A stretch of 64,000 bases of DNA from an uncultured Sphingomonas sp. (GTDB lineage: Bacteria; Pseudomonadota; Alphaproteobacteria; Sphingomonadales; Sphingomonadaceae), in assembly GCF_913776855.1 (NCBI RefSeq), contig NZ_CAJYQD010000023.1, positions 1 through 64,000 of the forward strand. Direction: 5' to 3'. Within the stretch, counting starts at the first letter, position 1; each line of letters starts with the position of its first letter. Below the pieces are notes generated by a model. That model was not told where the DNA came from. It made no database searches and saw nothing but the letters and a program-made list of their open reading frames with translations. The translations under genes were made by a program, and so were the position numbers. Positions 1 to 7,876 of this stretch are shown piece after piece.

Positions 1-227
1 ATCCGGTCGAACTCGCCGCGCTGGTCCCGCCGGGCCAGCCGATCGTGCCGCCCGCCGTGCACCCTGCGCCGCCGCCGCCCAAGCCGACGGTGGAGGTGCT
101 GCCGCCCGAGAACGGCCCGGCCGCGCCGATCTCCGCCCCCTCCGGCGCCACCCCCGCCTCTCCGCCCTCCACGGTCGGGACGGGTGCCGGCGCCGTGCCG
201 CTGCCCAGCGGCGAAACGCCGCGCTGA
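1..227 (+). CDS. C-terminal fragment of a proline-rich protein, probably BamD
   Basis: An open frame enters from the left edge (reading from base 3) and stops at 225-227. The visible 74 residues are almost all Pro, Ala and Val, a low-complexity tail rather than a domain. The next gene is recN. In sphingomonads recN commonly follows bamD, the outer-membrane assembly lipoprotein whose C terminus is often such a tail. The BamD name is therefore an inference from gene order. Nothing in the fragment itself is diagnostic, and the real start lies outside the window. Confidence 0.4.
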   Translation, partial: PVELAALVPPGQPIVPPAVHPAPPPPKPTVEVLPPENGPAAPISAPSGATPASPPSTVGTGAGAVPLPSGETPR

Positions 228-294
228 GCCTTCGGCGGACGGGACGGAACATAAGCGGTTCAAATCCGTCCCCGATCGGCCTACATCGGGCGCG

Positions 295-1959
295 ATGCTG
301 ACCCGGCTTTCCATCCGCGACGTGGTGCTGATCGAGGCGCTGGACCTCGATTTCGCTGCTGGCCTGGGCGTGTTGACCGGGGAAACCGGCGCGGGAAAAT
401 CGATCCTGCTCGACGCGCTGGGCCTCGCGCTCGGCGCACGCGGCGATACCGCGCTGGTCCGCCACGGCGCGAAGCAGGCGGCGGTCACCGCGATCTTCGC
501 CGCGCCCGTGCCCGATGGCCCGGTCGCCCGACTGTTCGACGATAACGGCCTCGACCTCGAACCGGGCGAGCCGCTCATCATCCGCCGCATCGTAAAGGCC
601 GATGGCGGCAGCCGCGGCTTCGTCAACGATCAGCCCGCGTCGGCCGGCCTCTTGCGCGACCTCGCGCCGCATCTGGTCGAAATCCACGGCCAACATGACG
701 ATCGCGGCCTGCTCAACCCGCGCGGTCACCGCGCGCTGCTCGACGGGTTCGGCCGGATCGACACTGCCCCTTTGTCGCGCGCCTATCGCGACTGGCGCGG
801 GGCGGAGGCGACGCTGAGCGCGGCCCTGGCCGAGATCGAGGTGGCGCAGCGCGACCGCGAATGGCTGGAACATGCCGTCGCCGAACTGACCGCACTCCGT
901 CCCGAATCGGGCGAGGAAGAAACGCTGGCCGAACGCCGCCGCTCGATGCAGCGCGCCGAAAAGGTCGCCGACGACCTGACCCAGGTCGAGGAGCGTCTCG
1001 ACGGCGCCAACGGCGCGCTGTCGGCATTGCGACAGGCGGCCCGTGCACTCGAACGTATCGCCGACGCGCATCCCGCGCTTACCGAATCGCTGGCGGCGGT
1101 CGATCGCGCGCTGGTCGAGGCAGAGGCGGCGGAGACTGCGCTCCGCGACGCGACCGACGCGCTCGCCTTCGATGCCGGCGCGCTGGAGGATGACGAACAG
1201 CGGCTGTTCGCGCTCCGGGCGATGGCGCGCAAGCACCGCGTGCAACCCGACGACCTCGCCACCCTGGCAGAGGATCTGACCGCGCGACTGGCGCTGCTCG
1301 AATCGGGCGAGGCGGGCCTGGGCAAGCTGGAGGCGACCGTCGCGAAGGCGCGCGCCGCCTATGCGACGGAAGCCGATCGCGTCCACGCCGGCCGTACCGA
1401 AGCGGCCGCGCGACTCGACGCGGCGGTGGCGGGCGAACTGGCGCCCCTCAAACTCGACGCCGCCCGCTTCCGCACCGTCGTCGCCGAACTGGACGATGGC
1501 CAATGGTCCTCATCGGGTCGCGACCGGGTGGAGTTCGAGATTTCGACCAACCCCGGCGCGCCATTCGCGCCGCTCGCCAAGATCGCGTCCGGCGGTGAAC
1601 TCTCGCGCTTCATCCTCGCGCTGAAGGTCGCGCTGGCCGAAGAGGGCGGGGCGGCGACGATGATCTTTGACGAAATCGATCGCGGCGTCGGCGGCGCGGT
1701 GGCGTCCGCAATCGGCGACCGGCTCCACCGCCTGTCGCGCGCCACGCAGCTGCTGGTCGTCACCCACAGCCCGCAGGTCGCGGCACGCGGCGACCGCCAC
1801 CTGCTGATCGCCAAGCGCCACGACGGCATCGTCACCCGCACCGGCGTCCGGCCCCTGTCGAGTGACGAACGCCGCGAGGAAATCGCGCGGATGCTCTCCG
1901 GCGCGGAGATCACCGATGAGGCGCGGGCGCAGGCGCGCCGCCTGATCGAACCGGCGTGA
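295..1959 (+). CDS. recN: DNA repair protein RecN
   Basis: RecN is an SMC-like ATPase acting in recombinational repair of double-strand breaks. The 554-residue product has the family layout: Walker A GETGAGKS at residues 29-36, a long Ala/Glu/Arg-rich coiled-coil middle, then the ABC signature ASGGELSRF and Walker B MIFDEIDRGVGG near the C terminus. ATG 295 was chosen because the protein then begins MLTRLSIRDVVLIE, the normal RecN N terminus. An upstream in-frame GTG would add 37 unrelated residues. Its last bases overlap the start of the next gene. No LexA box was seen in the short upstream region. Confidence 0.96.
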   Translation: MLTRLSIRDVVLIEALDLDFAAGLGVLTGETGAGKSILLDALGLALGARGDTALVRHGAKQAAVTAIFAAPVPDGPVARLFDDNGLDLEPGEPLIIRRIVKADGGSRGFVNDQPASAGLLRDLAPHLVEIHGQHDDRGLLNPRGHRALLDGFGRIDTAPLSRAYRDWRGAEATLSAALAEIEVAQRDREWLEHAVAELTALRPESGEEETLAERRRSMQRAEKVADDLTQVEERLDGANGALSALRQAARALERIADAHPALTESLAAVDRALVEAEAAETALRDATDALAFDAGALEDDEQRLFALRAMARKHRVQPDDLATLAEDLTARLALLESGEAGLGKLEATVAKARAAYATEADRVHAGRTEAAARLDAAVAGELAPLKLDAARFRTVVAELDDGQWSSSGRDRVEFEISTNPGAPFAPLAKIASGGELSRFILALKVALAEEGGAATMIFDEIDRGVGGAVASAIGDRLHRLSRATQLLVVTHSPQVAARGDRHLLIAKRHDGIVTRTGVRPLSSDERREEIARMLSGAEITDEARAQARRLIEPA

Positions 1960-2270
1960 CCGAACCGCCGCACACGCCCGATGGCCGCTATATCGTGGTC
2001 GACGGCGTGCTGTGGCGCGCGACCCGGCCCGACCTGCCCGAAGCGGAGCGCGATGGGCTGGTCCATGCCCTCATGGACGCGCGGCGCGCGGTAGGGGCGG
2101 GCAAGCGCGCCGCCGATGACGCGGCGGTGGCAAAGGCGGGCAAGGCGGTCGATGCGGCCAAGGTCGCGTTGGGCGAACGCGGCCCCGTCTGGTGGACCGA
2201 CGGCGCGCCCGACTATAACCGGCACAAGGTGGCGAACACGCCCTACGCCGACTGGTGTGCGGGGCGGTAG
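1956..2270 (+). CDS. Small conserved hypothetical protein coupled to recN
   Basis: A 104-residue protein whose GTG start overlaps the recN stop (GTGA at 1956-1959), implying translational coupling. It is charged and Ala-rich with no signal peptide or membrane segment. The C-terminal half holds a WWTDGAPDYNRH motif and ends near an ADWC sequence, which looks like a conserved short domain. I recognise the type as an uncharacterised small protein found beside DNA repair genes, but no function is known to me. Coupling suggests co-production with RecN. That is context only. Confidence 0.7.
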   Translation: MTEPPHTPDGRYIVVDGVLWRATRPDLPEAERDGLVHALMDARRAVGAGKRAADDAAVAKAGKAVDAAKVALGERGPVWWTDGAPDYNRHKVANTPYADWCAGR

Positions 2271-2293
2271 CGTTGTCGCTGGCCGAACCATAT

Positions 2294-2321
2294 GTCATCC
2301 CAGCGCAGGCTGGGATCTCCC
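2294..2321 (+). repeat. Single half of a family A palindromic repeat
   Basis: This is one arm of the dispersed element, with core CCCAGCGCAGGCTGGG (an imperfect hairpin) and the trailing ATCTCCC. The same arm occurs at 35434 and, inverted, at 16690-16709. No second arm follows within 100 bases, so this copy is solitary. Confidence 0.75.
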
Positions 2322-2424
2322 GATGATGGCGCGCAGCAGTCGGCCCGGATAACGGATGCTTCAAATAGCCGCGCCCACGCTGTAGCGTGCGCCGGTACCG
2401 ACCTTCGAGCTGACGGGAACCTCC

Positions 2425-2925
2425 ATGCTGCTGGCGACCCTTATCGCGCTGTCCCTGCCACAGGTGGTTGCCACCCATCGGGACGAAGCCTGCCCGCCAA
2501 CGCCGATCGCTCTGCCGCGCGGCATGGAGGGGTGGAGTCGGCCAACCGCCGTCGCCGCGGCGGCGACCGCGGCGAAGCCTGTGCTGCTAACCGCGCGATC
2601 CGCCGTGCGCGCGACGCTGCTGCCCATCACCGGCGTGACCTATGCCGTACCGCCGGCCAAGCCCGGTGCGGCGACCAGCCATGGTGGCCTGTTCGCGTTC
2701 GATGTGGCCCGCGCCGGGCGCTACCGCGTCGCGCTCGGATCGCCGGCATGGATCGACGTACTCCGCGGCACGATGCCCGTCGCATCGGTGACGCACGGCC
2801 ACGGCCCGTCCTGCTCGACGATTCGCAAGATGGTCGATTTCGACCTCAAACCCGGTCGCCACCTCCTCCAGATCGCGGGCAGCGAACCGGCGGCGGTGAC
2901 GCTCATGGTGCTACCGGTCGACTGA
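2425..2925 (+). CDS. Secreted hypothetical protein
   Basis: 166 residues. Residues 1-17 (MLLATLIALSLPQVVAT) form a Sec signal peptide with a hydrophobic core and an Ala cleavage site. The mature part has alternating beta-like stretches and a GRYRVALGSPAWIDV segment followed by VTHGHGPSC and KPGRHLLQIAG, which resembles a single beta-sandwich domain. Two cysteines (DEAC, PSC) could form a disulfide in the periplasm. I do not recognise a named family. Proteins of this kind are annotated as hypothetical in sphingomonads. It converges with the next gene on the other strand. Confidence 0.65.
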   Translation: MLLATLIALSLPQVVATHRDEACPPTPIALPRGMEGWSRPTAVAAAATAAKPVLLTARSAVRATLLPITGVTYAVPPAKPGAATSHGGLFAFDVARAGRYRVALGSPAWIDVLRGTMPVASVTHGHGPSCSTIRKMVDFDLKPGRHLLQIAGSEPAAVTLMVLPVD

Positions 2926-2931
2926 CCGGCC

Positions 2932-3294
2932 TTACCCCCGTGTCGCGTTCCAATTGAACAGGAACCGGCGATGCTCGGCCCAGGTTTGCCCCTCGACCAC
3001 CTTGCCCCGCAGGCAGGCGCTGCTGTGATACGGCCCCACGCCGTCACGGGTGCGGAAACTGACGCAGGTCCGCCCGCGATCGGTCTTCCACTGGCCCCCC
3101 TCGATGCTGCTGTCATAGAAGCTGCCGGTGACCGATCCGTCCACCGCCAGATGCAGTTCCATCGTCTTTACATAGGGTTTGGCCGGATCGGTGCTGAGGT
3201 CGACCTGCCAACGCCCCTCCAGCGGGTTGGCGGGTGCGGCGGCGATGAGCGGCGCGGCCGTCAACAGGGCGGCAAGCAGGAGCGTTCGGCGCAT
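2932..3294 (-). CDS. Small secreted hypothetical protein
   Basis: 120 residues from an ATG at 3294. The start is fixed by the signal peptide MRRTLLLAALLTAAPLIAAA. Starting further upstream would put a charged non-signal stretch first. The mature domain begins PLEGRWQVDLS and contains GSVTGSFYDSSIEGGQW and GKVVEGQTWAEHRRF, the layout of a small lipocalin-like or extracellular beta-barrel fold with two cysteines. The opening wording (plain GRW) is typical of DUF2147-like and related secreted proteins, but I cannot assign it firmly. No partner gene is evident. Confidence 0.65.
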   Translation of the reverse strand: MRRTLLLAALLTAAPLIAAAPANPLEGRWQVDLSTDPAKPYVKTMELHLAVDGSVTGSFYDSSIEGGQWKTDRGRTCVSFRTRDGVGPYHSSACLRGKVVEGQTWAEHRRFLFNWNATRG

Positions 3295-3432
3295 GATCCC
3301 CTCCGATATCCGGGGGCAGCGTAGCCGCAATCCCCGCATGGGGAAATCGCTTTCCTACATCGGATCGCCCTGTCAGCGTCGCTGCACTCTTTGACCCATC
3401 GATCGCTATTGCGCAGCAGTCGCAAATAACGC

Positions 3433-3545
3433 GCGAAAGCGTGGTGAGTGTGAACTTTGTGAACTTTGGCTGGAAAAGTGTTTGTTTTCAACGCAGCGTC
3501 ACCGGCAAAGCCGGTGCCGTCGGTCGGCGCTTTTCGCGCCGCCGG
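3433..3545 (-). repeat. Family C dispersed repeat, minus orientation
   Basis: On the minus strand this reads, in order: CCGGCCGGCGGCGCG, a GC-rich inverted stretch, an ACCGGCTTTGCCGGT palindrome, TTGAAAACAAA, and finally the doubled 9-mer AAAGTTCACAAAGTTCAC. The same order of blocks occurs at 29308-29417 and 29464-29574. The central palindrome here is ACCGGCTTTGCCGGT where the other copies have CATGGGCTTTGCCCATG. The stem is conserved although the bases differ, which suggests selection on structure or gene conversion. This copy occupies most of the gap between 3294 and 3597. Confidence 0.7.
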
Positions 3546-3565
3546 CCGGACGCGCCTTGAGCCTT

Positions 3566-3584
3566 GGTCCAGCCATGCTGGACC
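3566..3584. other. Hairpin just beyond the glycosylase stop
   Basis: GGTCCAG (3566-3572) and CTGGACC (3578-3584) form a perfect 7-bp stem with loop CCATG, extendable by two pairs across a small internal loop. It lies 12 bases past the stop of the minus-strand glycosylase gene, so it could act as a weak terminator or mRNA-stabilising hairpin. There is no T run after it. Confidence 0.35.
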
Positions 3585-3596
3585 TTGGCCGGCGCG

Positions 3597-4241
3597 TCAG
3601 ATCGCGCTGTTCTTCGCCGCCTTCGTCTCTGGATCGAACATATAATGGTGCCACGCGAATACCGTCGCGGCGCTGCGGTGCGGGCGCCATTGTTCGGCAA
3701 GGTCCCGGATCTGCTTCTCGCTCGGCCGCTCGGGCAGGCCCAGGATCTTGCCGATCTCGACCTGCACCGCCAGGTCGCCCGCCGGCCACACGTCTGTCCG
3801 CCCCTCGGCGAACAGCAGGTAGATTTCGGCCGACCACCGCCCGATCCCCTTGACCCGCACCAGCTGCGCGATGGCCTCCTCATCCTCCTCCGGCAGATGG
3901 GCAAGGTCGAGCCGCCCGCTCAGCACCTCGTCGGCAAGGCTGCGGGCATAGCCGCTCTTCTGCCGCGACAGCCCGGCGGCACGCAGTTCCTCGTCGCTTT
4001 TGGTCGCGATCATGGCGGGGTCGGTGGCATCGCCCAGCAGCGCCTCCAGCTTCTTCCACACCGCGTCCGCCGCCTTGTAGCTCACCTGCTGCCCGACGAT
4101 GGTGCGCAGCAGTGTGACATAGCCCCGCTCGCGGATGCGCGGTTCGGGATAGCCCGCATAGGCCAGCGCCGCCGCGAATGCCGGTTCGCGCGCGGCCAGC
4201 GCATCCAGCGACGTGCGCAGCTGTTCGGCGGAAAGCCCCAT
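3597..4241 (-). CDS. AlkA-type DNA-3-methyladenine glycosylase (HhH-GPD)
   Basis: Base-excision repair glycosylase that removes alkylated purines from DNA. The 214-residue product has the HhH-GPD fold: LLRTIVGQQVSYKAA near residues 44-58, the helix-hairpin-helix VRVKGIGRWSAE at 129-139, and the catalytic aspartate in WPAGDLAVQ (Asp156). ATG 4241 gives the usual short N terminus (MGLSAEQLR). The frame stays open far upstream but that part is antisense to the ferredoxin gene. It is divergent from the ferredoxin with 60 bp between starts. It belongs to the same lesion class as the AlkB at 58.4 kb. Confidence 0.93.
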   Translation of the reverse strand: MGLSAEQLRTSLDALAAREPAFAAALAYAGYPEPRIRERGYVTLLRTIVGQQVSYKAADAVWKKLEALLGDATDPAMIATKSDEELRAAGLSRQKSGYARSLADEVLSGRLDLAHLPEEDEEAIAQLVRVKGIGRWSAEIYLLFAEGRTDVWPAGDLAVQVEIGKILGLPERPSEKQIRDLAEQWRPHRSAATVFAWHHYMFDPETKAAKNSAI

Positions 4242-4301
4242 GTCCGGTCCTTGAAATGCGTCGGTCGCCCCGGCATGGGGCGACGAACAGGAGAAGATAC
4301 G

Positions 4302-4619
4302 ATGCCAACGCTTACCGTCGTCGACCGTGCCGGGGAAGAACGAACCGTGGACGCGGAGGTCGGGCTGTCCGTCATGGAAGTGCTGAAGATCAACGGCTTC
4401 GACGACATCCTCGCGCTGTGCGGCGGCTGTTGTTCGTGCGCGACCTGCCACGTCCATGTCGACGCGGCCTATCTCGACCGCCTGCCGCCGGTCAGCCCGG
4501 ACGAGGACGACCTGCTCGACGCGGTGGACGACCGCGACGCGACCTCGCGCCTGTCGTGCCAGCTGCCGGTCAGCGAGGCGCTGGATGGGATGCGGGTGGT
4601 CATCGCGAAGGAAGACTGA
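4302..4619 (+). CDS. 2Fe-2S ferredoxin, adrenodoxin/putidaredoxin type
   Basis: A 105-residue soluble electron carrier. Cysteines sit in the pattern C40-x5-C46-x2-C49 (motif CGGCCSCATC) plus C86 (LSCQLP), the ligand set of vertebrate-type ferredoxins. Two extra cysteines, C43 and C44, lie in the cluster loop. Such ferredoxins serve P450s, Rieske oxygenases or Fe-S assembly, but no oxygenase, reductase or isc gene is nearby, so the partner is unknown. ATG 4302 follows a GGAG-like site in ACAGGAGAAG. Confidence 0.95.
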   Translation: MPTLTVVDRAGEERTVDAEVGLSVMEVLKINGFDDILALCGGCCSCATCHVHVDAAYLDRLPPVSPDEDDLLDAVDDRDATSRLSCQLPVSEALDGMRVVIAKED

Positions 4620-4654
4620 CGCGGCAGCGTAGCTGGCGCGCAGCCCTTCCACGC

Positions 4655-4862
4655 GCGGCCGGCGGGGCAATGCCCCGACCGACGGCATGGGCTTTGCCCA
4701 TGGCGCTCTTGGGGGGGTACGCTCCCGTCTACCCACCCCGTTCGGTTCGAGCAGCTTCGAGCCTATCGAGAAGCGCCCGTCGAAAACCGAGAATCCCGCC
4801 CACCACAACCCGCCATGGGCAAAGCCCATGTCGTCGGTCGGGCTAAAGCCCGCCGGCCGGCA
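4655..4862. repeat. Composite repeat: family B element between inverted family C arms
   Basis: The left arm (about 4655-4706) carries GGCCGGCGGGGCAATGCCCC, a CGACCGACG block and the palindrome CATGGGCTTTGCCCATG. The right arm (about 4821-4862) is its inverted copy with CATGGGCAAAGCCCATG, GTCGGTCGGG and CGCCGGCCGG. Between them lies a family B element (about 4736-4796) starting CCGTTCGGTTCGAGCAGC. The GTTCAC end of family C is absent. The block fills the 279 bp between the ferredoxin and rlmB. Confidence 0.65.
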
Positions 4863-4898
4863 CGGGGATGATGCGAACCAGCTGGCGCTGCTTCGTCT

Positions 4899-5648
4899 TC
4901 ATCCCTCGTGCGTGGCCACCGCATACAGCGCGATCGCCGCCGCATTCGACACGTTCAAGCTCTCGATCCGGTCCGAAATCGGCAGCTTGGCCAGGATGTC
5001 GCAATGCGCCGCGGTATTTTGGCGCATCCCCTCACCCTCGGCACCCACGACCAGCGCGACCCGCTTAGGCCCCAGCGCCTGTGCCAGTGTCGTCTCGGTA
5101 TGGCCGGTCAGCCCGACGCGCCAGTACCCGGCATCGCCCAGTTCGACGAGCGCGCGCGAAAGGTTCACCACCCGCACCCACGGCACGCTCTCCAGCGCGC
5201 CCGATGCCGACCGTGCGACCGTGCCCGATTCGGGCGGCGCGTGGCGGTCCTGCGTGACCACGCCCAGACAGTCGAACGCCGCCGCCGATCGCAGGATCGC
5301 ACCGACATTGTGCGGGTCGGTCACCTGGTCGAGCAACAGGATCGGGCGATCATCGTCGCGCCCCTGTTCGATCAGGTCGGCCAGCCAGATATCCTCCAGC
5401 GGATCGGCCTCGACCACGATTCCCTGGTGCGGCGCATCGGCGGGGACCAGCCGGGCGAGGTCGGCGGCTTCGGCGAACACCACCGGCACGCCGTCCGGCA
5501 GGACCAGCTGCGACCCCATTTCGCGGGTACACCAGATCTTGCGGATCACCCGTTCCGGGTTGTCGAGCGCGGCGAAGGCGGCATGCCGGCCCCAGAAGCG
5601 GGGGCGTTGCGGCGATGCCTTGCTGGGGCGGTGTCCTTTGCGGGCCAT
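4899..5648 (-). CDS. rlmB: 23S rRNA 2'-O-ribose methyltransferase, RlmB/SpoU family
   Basis: A SAM-dependent trefoil-knot methyltransferase, expected to methylate the 2'-O of G2251 in 23S rRNA. The 249-residue protein has a short basic N terminus (MARKGHRPSK), a substrate-binding domain, then the three SpoU motifs: LDQVTDPHNVGAILRSA, VGAEGEGMRQNT and PISDRIESLNVSNAAAIAL. ATG 5648 was preferred over an ATG further upstream because RlmB proteins start with the basic segment. It is transcribed away from the tRNA-Tyr gene. Close SpoU paralogues exist, so the exact rRNA position is inferred. Confidence 0.92.
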   Translation of the reverse strand: MARKGHRPSKASPQRPRFWGRHAAFAALDNPERVIRKIWCTREMGSQLVLPDGVPVVFAEAADLARLVPADAPHQGIVVEADPLEDIWLADLIEQGRDDDRPILLLDQVTDPHNVGAILRSAAAFDCLGVVTQDRHAPPESGTVARSASGALESVPWVRVVNLSRALVELGDAGYWRVGLTGHTETTLAQALGPKRVALVVGAEGEGMRQNTAAHCDILAKLPISDRIESLNVSNAAAIALYAVATHEG

Positions 5649-5828
5649 GTCGGTCTTTCGAATCTTTCGGGGTGCGGCCGTGGTCGGCAAACGCGATGCC
5701 CGGCTCATAGCCGCGACGGGCGGCCGCGCGCAAATCGGCAACAAAGTTGCAGGCAGGCGTTGACAGCGCGGCGCGGGGACGGCAATGGGCGCCCTCGCTC
5801 AAGCGGCCTCGCCGCCTGAGTGGCGGCT

Positions 5829-5915
5829 GGACAGGTGGCCGAGTGGTTAAAGGCAGCAGACTGTAAATCTGCCCGGGTTTCCCGTACGCTGGTTCGAATC
5901 CAGCCCTGTCCACCA
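5829..5915 (+). tRNA. tRNA-Tyr (anticodon GTA)
   Basis: Acceptor arm GGACAGG (5829-5835) pairs with CCTGTCC (5905-5911), followed by discriminator A and an encoded CCA (5913-5915). The anticodon loop CTGTAAA within CAGA...TCTG gives GTA. A long variable arm (CCCGGGTTTCCCGTAC region) and the T loop GGTTCGAATCC are both present, as expected for bacterial tRNA-Tyr. Confidence 0.97.
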
Positions 5916-5938
5916 CCGCCCGCGCGGGTAGCGCGGCG

Positions 5939-6280
5939 GTGCCCCAGCGGGAGGCAGTCATCCCGACCCCCATTCTCTTCATCCTTGCCGCTGTGTGCGA
6001 GATCGCGGGCTGCTTCGCCTTCTGGGCTTGGTGGCGGCTCGACCGGTCACCGCTGTGGCTGGTTCCCGGCATCGCCGCGCTGGTCGCCTTCGCATGGCTG
6101 CTCGCGCAGAGCGACACCGCCGGGGCCGGACGTGCCTATGCGGCCTATGGCGGCGTCTATGTGCTGGGCGCGGTGCTGTGGGGCTGGGCGGTCGAGGGGA
6201 TGGCGCCCGACCGGTTCGACCTGATCGGCGCGGCACTCTGCATCGCCGGCTGCGGGGTGATCCTGTTCGGGCCGCGATGA
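5939..6280 (+). CDS. YnfA/UPF0060 family small membrane protein
   Basis: 113 residues, four predicted transmembrane helices: about 10-28, 38-56, 67-87 and 93-110. It has the family hallmarks [10 protein letters not shown] near residues 20-29, [15 protein letters not shown] and [14 protein letters not shown]. These are inner-membrane proteins related in size to small multidrug transporters. The function is not established. The start used is a GTG shortly after tRNA-Tyr. The true start could be slightly further in, because there is no good ribosome site. It sits between two tRNA genes. Confidence 0.85.
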   Translation: MPQREAVIPTPILFILAAVCEIAGCFAFWAWWRLDRSPLWLVPGIAALVAFAWLLAQSDTAGAGRAYAAYGGVYVLGAVLWGWAVEGMAPDRFDLIGAALCIAGCGVILFGPR

Positions 6281-6288
6281 TGTAGGGT

Positions 6289-6362
6289 TGGAGCGGGTAA
6301 CGGGAATCGAACCCGTGTATTCAGCTTGGAAGGCTGCTGCACTACCATTGTGCTATACCCGC
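6289..6362 (-). tRNA. tRNA-Gly (anticodon TCC)
   Basis: Read on the minus strand, GCGGGTA pairs with TACCCGC to close the acceptor arm and CCA is encoded (TGG at 6289-6291). The anticodon loop CTTCCAA between GCAGC and GCTGA gives TCC. The T arm CGGGTTCGATTCCCG is canonical. Confidence 0.97.
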
Positions 6363-6493
6363 CCACGCGCTTGCACGTCAGGGCGATGCACCTGCCACAG
6401 CGGACCGGGACAGGTCAACCGCCTCGTGCAACGCCTTGCTTTTACAGCATCCAGCCCTATTGCTCCGACCACAGGATGCCGGGGGAGGGCACG

Positions 6494-7834
6494 ATGCTGA
6501 ACGAAATGGGCGCCGCGATCGGCGACGTGCTGAACCCGCACGGGCCGGCGGTACAGGCGGCAAAGAGCTTTGCCCCGTCCGACTATTCGATCCATTTCTT
6601 CCTGCAGCTGGCGGTGATCCTGCTCGCGTGCCGCGTGGTCGGCTGGGCGGGCAAGCGCTTCCTGAACCAGCCGCAGGTGGTGGGGGAGATGATCGCGGGC
6701 GTCGTCCTCGGCCCCTCGCTGCTCGGCCTGTTCTTCCCCGATCTGCAGGCGGCGATCTTTCCCAAGGAAACGCGCGGCGTCCTCTATGCGGGCGCGCAGC
6801 TGGGCGTCGGCCTCTACATGTTCCTTGTCGGCCTGACGCTCCGGCTCGACCATTTCCAGACGAAGGCGCGCAGCGCCGCGATGGTATCGGCGGCGGGCAT
6901 CGCCATGCCGTTCCTGCTGGCGGTGCTGGTGACCCCGCTGCTGCTCACGGTGCCCGGCCTGTTTGCGGAGGGGATTTCGACCGGCAGCGCGACGCTGTTC
7001 ATGGGCGCCTGCATCGCGCTCACCGCCTTTCCGATGCTGGCGCGGATCATCCACGAACGCGGCCTTGCCGATACCGCGCTCGGTACGCTGTCGCTGACCG
7101 CCGGGGCGTTCGACGACGCGGTGTCGTGGTGCGTGCTGGCGATCGTGCTGGCGACGTTCGGTGCGGGTGCAGGCGTCGCCATCCTCGCGATCGGCGGGGC
7201 GCTGCTCTATGCCGCGTTCCTGATCCTGTTCGGCAAGCGCCTGCTCGCCCCGCTGGGCCGCGCGGTCGAGGCGAAGGGTGAAATGAGCATGACCGTGCTG
7301 TCCGTGACGCTGATGCTGTTCTGCATGTCGGCGTTCTTCATGGATGCGATCGGCATCCATGCGATCTTCGGCGGCTTCATCCTGGGCGTGTTCATGCCGC
7401 GCGGGCTGTTCGTCGAGGAACTGAAGCGCAAGGTCGAGCCGCTGGCGGTCGTGCTGCTGCTGCCGATGTTCTTCACCTATTCGGGGCTGAACACGCGGAT
7501 GGACACGGTCAGCTCGCTGCCGCTCCTGCTGATCGCGCTGGGCGTGCTGGCGGTGTCGGTCCTCGCCAAGTTCGGCGCCTGCTGGGCCGCGGCACGGTTG
7601 GCGGGCGAGGACAACCGCACCGCGCTCGGCATCGGCGCGCTGATGAACTCGCGCGGGCTGATGGAACTCATCATCATCAATATCGGCCTGCAAAAGGGGA
7701 TTATCGGCCCGACCTTGTTCGCGATGCTGGTGCTGATGGCCATCGTCACGACCGTCATGGCGACCCCGTTGTTCGAGGCGGTCTATGGCAGGCAGGCACG
7801 GGCCAGTGGCGAACTGGGACATGTGCCTGCGTAA
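6494..7834 (+). CDS. Cation:proton antiporter, CPA2 (KefB/NapA-like) family
   Basis: 446 residues with about 12 transmembrane helices and no soluble RCK/TrkA-N domain. Family motifs include NQPQVVGEMIAGVVLGPSLLG near residues 60-80, GLYMFLVGLTLRLD, and the unwound-helix region GAFDDAVSWCVLAIV, where the paired Asp residues are the likely ion and proton site. HAIFGGFILGVFMPR and NSRGLMELIIINIGL follow. It exchanges a monovalent cation for protons at the inner membrane. The ion is not decided by sequence. ATG 6494 was picked because upstream codons overlap the tRNA-Gly gene. It appears to be transcribed alone. Confidence 0.9.
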   Translation: MLNEMGAAIGDVLNPHGPAVQAAKSFAPSDYSIHFFLQLAVILLACRVVGWAGKRFLNQPQVVGEMIAGVVLGPSLLGLFFPDLQAAIFPKETRGVLYAGAQLGVGLYMFLVGLTLRLDHFQTKARSAAMVSAAGIAMPFLLAVLVTPLLLTVPGLFAEGISTGSATLFMGACIALTAFPMLARIIHERGLADTALGTLSLTAGAFDDAVSWCVLAIVLATFGAGAGVAILAIGGALLYAAFLILFGKRLLAPLGRAVEAKGEMSMTVLSVTLMLFCMSAFFMDAIGIHAIFGGFILGVFMPRGLFVEELKRKVEPLAVVLLLPMFFTYSGLNTRMDTVSSLPLLLIALGVLAVSVLAKFGACWAAARLAGEDNRTALGIGALMNSRGLMELIIINIGLQKGIIGPTLFAMLVLMAIVTTVMATPLFEAVYGRQARASGELGHVPA

Positions 7835-7876
7835 ACACTGGCGTTCGTACCCCGGACGCCATAAATCGCGCGCACA

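Noticed and set aside
2932..3339. Longer form of the small secreted protein starting at 3339
   Set aside because: It would place a charged 15-residue stretch before a clear signal peptide; ATG 3294 is better.
5829..6362. Genomic island at the tRNA genes
   Set aside because: No integrase, no direct repeat of the tRNA 3' ends, and only one small core-like gene lies between them.
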